DNA of 13,163 nucleotides from CAILAD01 sp964397085. Its GTDB lineage: Bacteria; Patescibacteriota; Saccharimonadia; CAILAD01; BJGX01. Under the pieces are notes generated by a model. The model saw nothing but the letters and a program-made list of their open reading frames with translations, was not told the DNA's origin and searched no databases. Below, one piece after another: positions 11,375 to 13,163 of this stretch; within the stretch, counting starts at the first letter, position 1, and each line of letters starts with the position of its first letter. The position numbers and the translations under genes were made by a program. The stretch lies in the NCBI GenBank assembly GCA_964397085.1, contig CAYNHH010000024.1, forward strand, positions 1-13,163. The letters are read 5' to 3'.

Positions 11375-13163
11375 GTGGTAGAGGACAATCAACCAAGCGA
11401 AGGCTTGAACCAATCTCAATTAGGCGAGCAACAGCCTACTCAAGAAACTAAAAAATCCCATTGGCTCATCTGGTTACTTTCAGGGCTGGTAGTATTATTC
11501 GTATTAATAATATTTATCTTACGGGGTTTATGCACTGATGCTTGGTATGTGCGCTTACTTGGTCTACCAGCTAACTGTAGCGGCACTAGTACTTCTACTG
11601 TGCCAAAACTCACTCTCAAAGATGGCATATTAAGTATAGGTGCATCTGGTGATGATGCAGTACCAATAACTCTCACAGGTAGTAAAGGCGAGACTGGCAC
11701 ACCAGGCCCCGAAGGTGCTAGTGGAGGGAGGGGATCAGTTGGCTCAAAAGGTACTACTGGCGCAAGCGGAGCTACCGGCCCAGCAGGACCAGCCGACCCA
11801 TGTTCTGTATTGACTACCTACTTCTGTCAGGGTGGTAACTCTTATAGTGCGACAGCACTTCTTGGTACTAGTGATGTAAACAATTTGCAGGTAGTCACCG
11901 GCAGTGACAAGACAGCGCTTTTTGATACTTCTGGCAACACTATACTGAATAGATCCGAAGAGTTTGGCCAAGTTCCTGTTACTGTAGGAGCAAACGCCAA
12001 TCAAAACATTATTATCAATGGTGCTTCTGTATTTGGCGGTAGCTCTCTCATCGGTGACTCTGATGGTAACTTTCTTAATTTGAGTGGCTCGCAGGCGAAC
12101 AATGTATCTTCGTCACAAGGTAATTATTACGCCAGCACGGTTGATAACTCAAACTCTGTCTATGGTTCAATCTACTTATCTGATGTCAATAATCTAGGTA
12201 GTAGCTTTATTAATATTGCTAGTTCAACAGTCAACGGCATGACGGGCGCTCAGGCATATCTCAATCAATCTACTGTCAACAATTCATTTGGCCTATTTGG
12301 GTATACGGGCTGGACAACACTTACCAACACTATCTATACAGCTGGTAAGTTTGAAGGAATCAACGTTGCAGATAGTGTTGCGATAGTAGGTAATTTTGGC
12401 TATGCCGCTTGCGACCCTAGCTTGGGTTGTGGTGGACCTAGTTTTGAAATAATTGATTCAAGCAGTATAGTTGGTGAAGCGTTGGCTACTAATATCAATA
12501 GCTCATCAGGGTTATCGATATTTACAAATGCCACTAGTCTACTTGCCCCGTCTATTATTACAGACGTCCACTCTAGCTCACTCTCTGGTACAGATATAGA
12601 AATTACCAACACTGATTATTCAACTATCATAGGTAATACAAACATTGTTGAAGGTCTAGATCACGCGCTACTCATTGGTAATAATGTCACTCTAGATGCT
12701 ACTGCTGATGCAACTTTTGATTACAGTCTTATAGGTGCGGATAGTGCAGGCAATATCAATACACGTATCAATAGTAAAGGTAATGACAGTTGGCTGAATT
12801 TATCTGGCGGTAATGTTGGTATTGGTACCAACACACCAGCTGGCAAGCTCGATGTAAATGGCACTACATATTTACGAACCGGTACTGCATCTGTGGCTGG
12901 TGATTGGGCGGTGTGCCGTGCACCCGGAACATCAGAGATAACAGTCAATACCGGAGCTACATCATGCACGGTGTCATCTGGGCGCTTTAAGCACAATATT
13001 GAAGACTTAGGTATTGGCTTAGACTTTGTAGATAGCTTGCGCCCAGTCAGCTACAATCGCAATTCTGACAATGTGGCCGAAGTAGGTTTTATTGCTGAAG
13101 AGATTGCCGCACTAGACTCTCGCTTGGTATTCTACGAGCAGGATGGTACTACTGTGCGTGGTG
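11375..13163 (+). CDS. Membrane-anchored tail-fibre-like surface protein: collagen-like repeat plus S74 chaperone domain (3' end cut by window)
   Basis: The frame is open from a GTG at 11375 to the window end (596 residues and still open). The start is set by GAGGAG four bases before the GTG; an ATG at 11360 is followed at once by a stop. Domains: a polar Gln/Glu-rich cytoplasmic head (1-28), one transmembrane helix (30-49) acting as signal anchor, a linker with C53 and C68, thirteen Gly-X-Y triplets (102-140), Cys143 and Cys150, a long Asn/Ser/Thr/Gly-rich region with strand-like repeats (about 150-475), a VGIGT...LDVNG neck at 481-495, and an S74-type domain from about 534 (S534, K539, then LRPVSYN and EVGFIAEEIA). 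S74 domains trimerise phage tail spikes and cleave themselves off; S534 and K539 have the spacing of the Ser-Lys pair reported for endosialidase. A trimeric adhesin for host or surface contact is the likely role; no phage genes surround it. Confidence 0.85.
   Translation, partial: MVEDNQPSEGLNQSQLGEQQPTQETKKSHWLIWLLSGLVVLFVLIIFILRGLCTDAWYVRLLGLPANCSGTSTSTVPKLTLKDGILSIGASGDDAVPITLTGSKGETGTPGPEGASGGRGSVGSKGTTGASGATGPAGPADPCSVLTTYFCQGGNSYSATALLGTSDVNNLQVVTGSDKTALFDTSGNTILNRSEEFGQVPVTVGANANQNIIINGASVFGGSSLIGDSDGNFLNLSGSQANNVSSSQGNYYASTVDNSNSVYGSIYLSDVNNLGSSFINIASSTVNGMTGAQAYLNQSTVNNSFGLFGYTGWTTLTNTIYTAGKFEGINVADSVAIVGNFGYAACDPSLGCGGPSFEIIDSSSIVGEALATNINSSSGLSIFTNATSLLAPSIITDVHSSSLSGTDIEITNTDYSTIIGNTNIVEGLDHALLIGNNVTLDATADATFDYSLIGADSAGNINTRINSKGNDSWLNLSGGNVGIGTNTPAGKLDVNGTTYLRTGTASVAGDWAVCRAPGTSEITVNTGATSCTVSSGRFKHNIEDLGIGLDFVDSLRPVSYNRNSDNVAEVGFIAEEIAALDSRLVFYEQDGTTVRG

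Noticed and set aside
11375..13163. Prophage tail module
   Set aside because: The gene has an N-terminal membrane anchor and its neighbours are housekeeping genes; no other phage gene is present.
1..13163. CRISPR array, insertion sequence or attachment site
   Set aside because: No regularly spaced repeats, transposase or terminal inverted repeats were seen; tRNA genes have no duplicated 3' ends nearby.

Overview
The window looks like chromosomal DNA from a small-genome bacterium of the Candidate Phyla Radiation (Patescibacteria), most likely a Saccharibacteria (TM7) relative. I infer this from the moderate-to-low GC, short intergenic gaps, standard stop usage (TGA is a stop here, arguing against the code-25 SR1/Gracilibacteria groups), a DUF2207 membrane protein with a Gly-rich C-terminus ending in SW, several starts that sit directly on a -10 box with no ribosome binding site, and a cell-surface protein built like a phage tail fibre. 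The lineage call is an inference; no rRNA marker is present.

Layout, left to right. (1) 1-2160: the 3' part of a CAU tRNA (probably tRNA-Ile2), an inositol-monophosphatase-family enzyme starting 12 bases after its CCA end, a YecM/VOC-family protein behind a 38-base hairpin, and an unrecognised 191-aa protein with its own promoter, SD and terminator. (2) 2155-3727: an unrecognised leftward 106-aa protein convergent with the previous gene, and divergent from it the dihydroorotase gene pyrC with a strong terminator. (3) 3758-7201: three rightward genes whose ATGs lie 7-8 bases after extended -10 boxes: a calcineurin-type phosphoesterase with an inserted membrane hairpin, a DUF2207 membrane protein, and an FtsB/DivIC-type septum formation initiator. 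(4) 7198-8062: an RNA-rich block with the initiator tRNA-fMet (strong promoter and terminator), a structured stretch of unknown role, a small leftward membrane protein not previously obvious because of its size, and elongator tRNA-Met with a terminator. (5) 8107-11291: tilS and ftsH, six bases apart. (6) 11375 to the window end: a large membrane-anchored surface protein with a collagen-like stretch, an Asn/Ser/Gly-rich beta-structured body and a C-terminal S74-type chaperone domain, cut by the window edge.

How the parts fit. Division initiator - tilS - ftsH is the core of a gene order well known from Firmicutes (divIC...tilS-hpt-ftsH); here hpt is absent and two tRNA genes sit in the gap. All three functional classes of CAU tRNA (initiator, elongator Met, and a lysidine-type Ile2) lie within 8 kb together with TilS, the enzyme that must tell two of them apart, and the acceptor-stem bases fit that division. 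The second main theme is translation: about half the genes appear to be leaderless and the rest carry good SD sequences.
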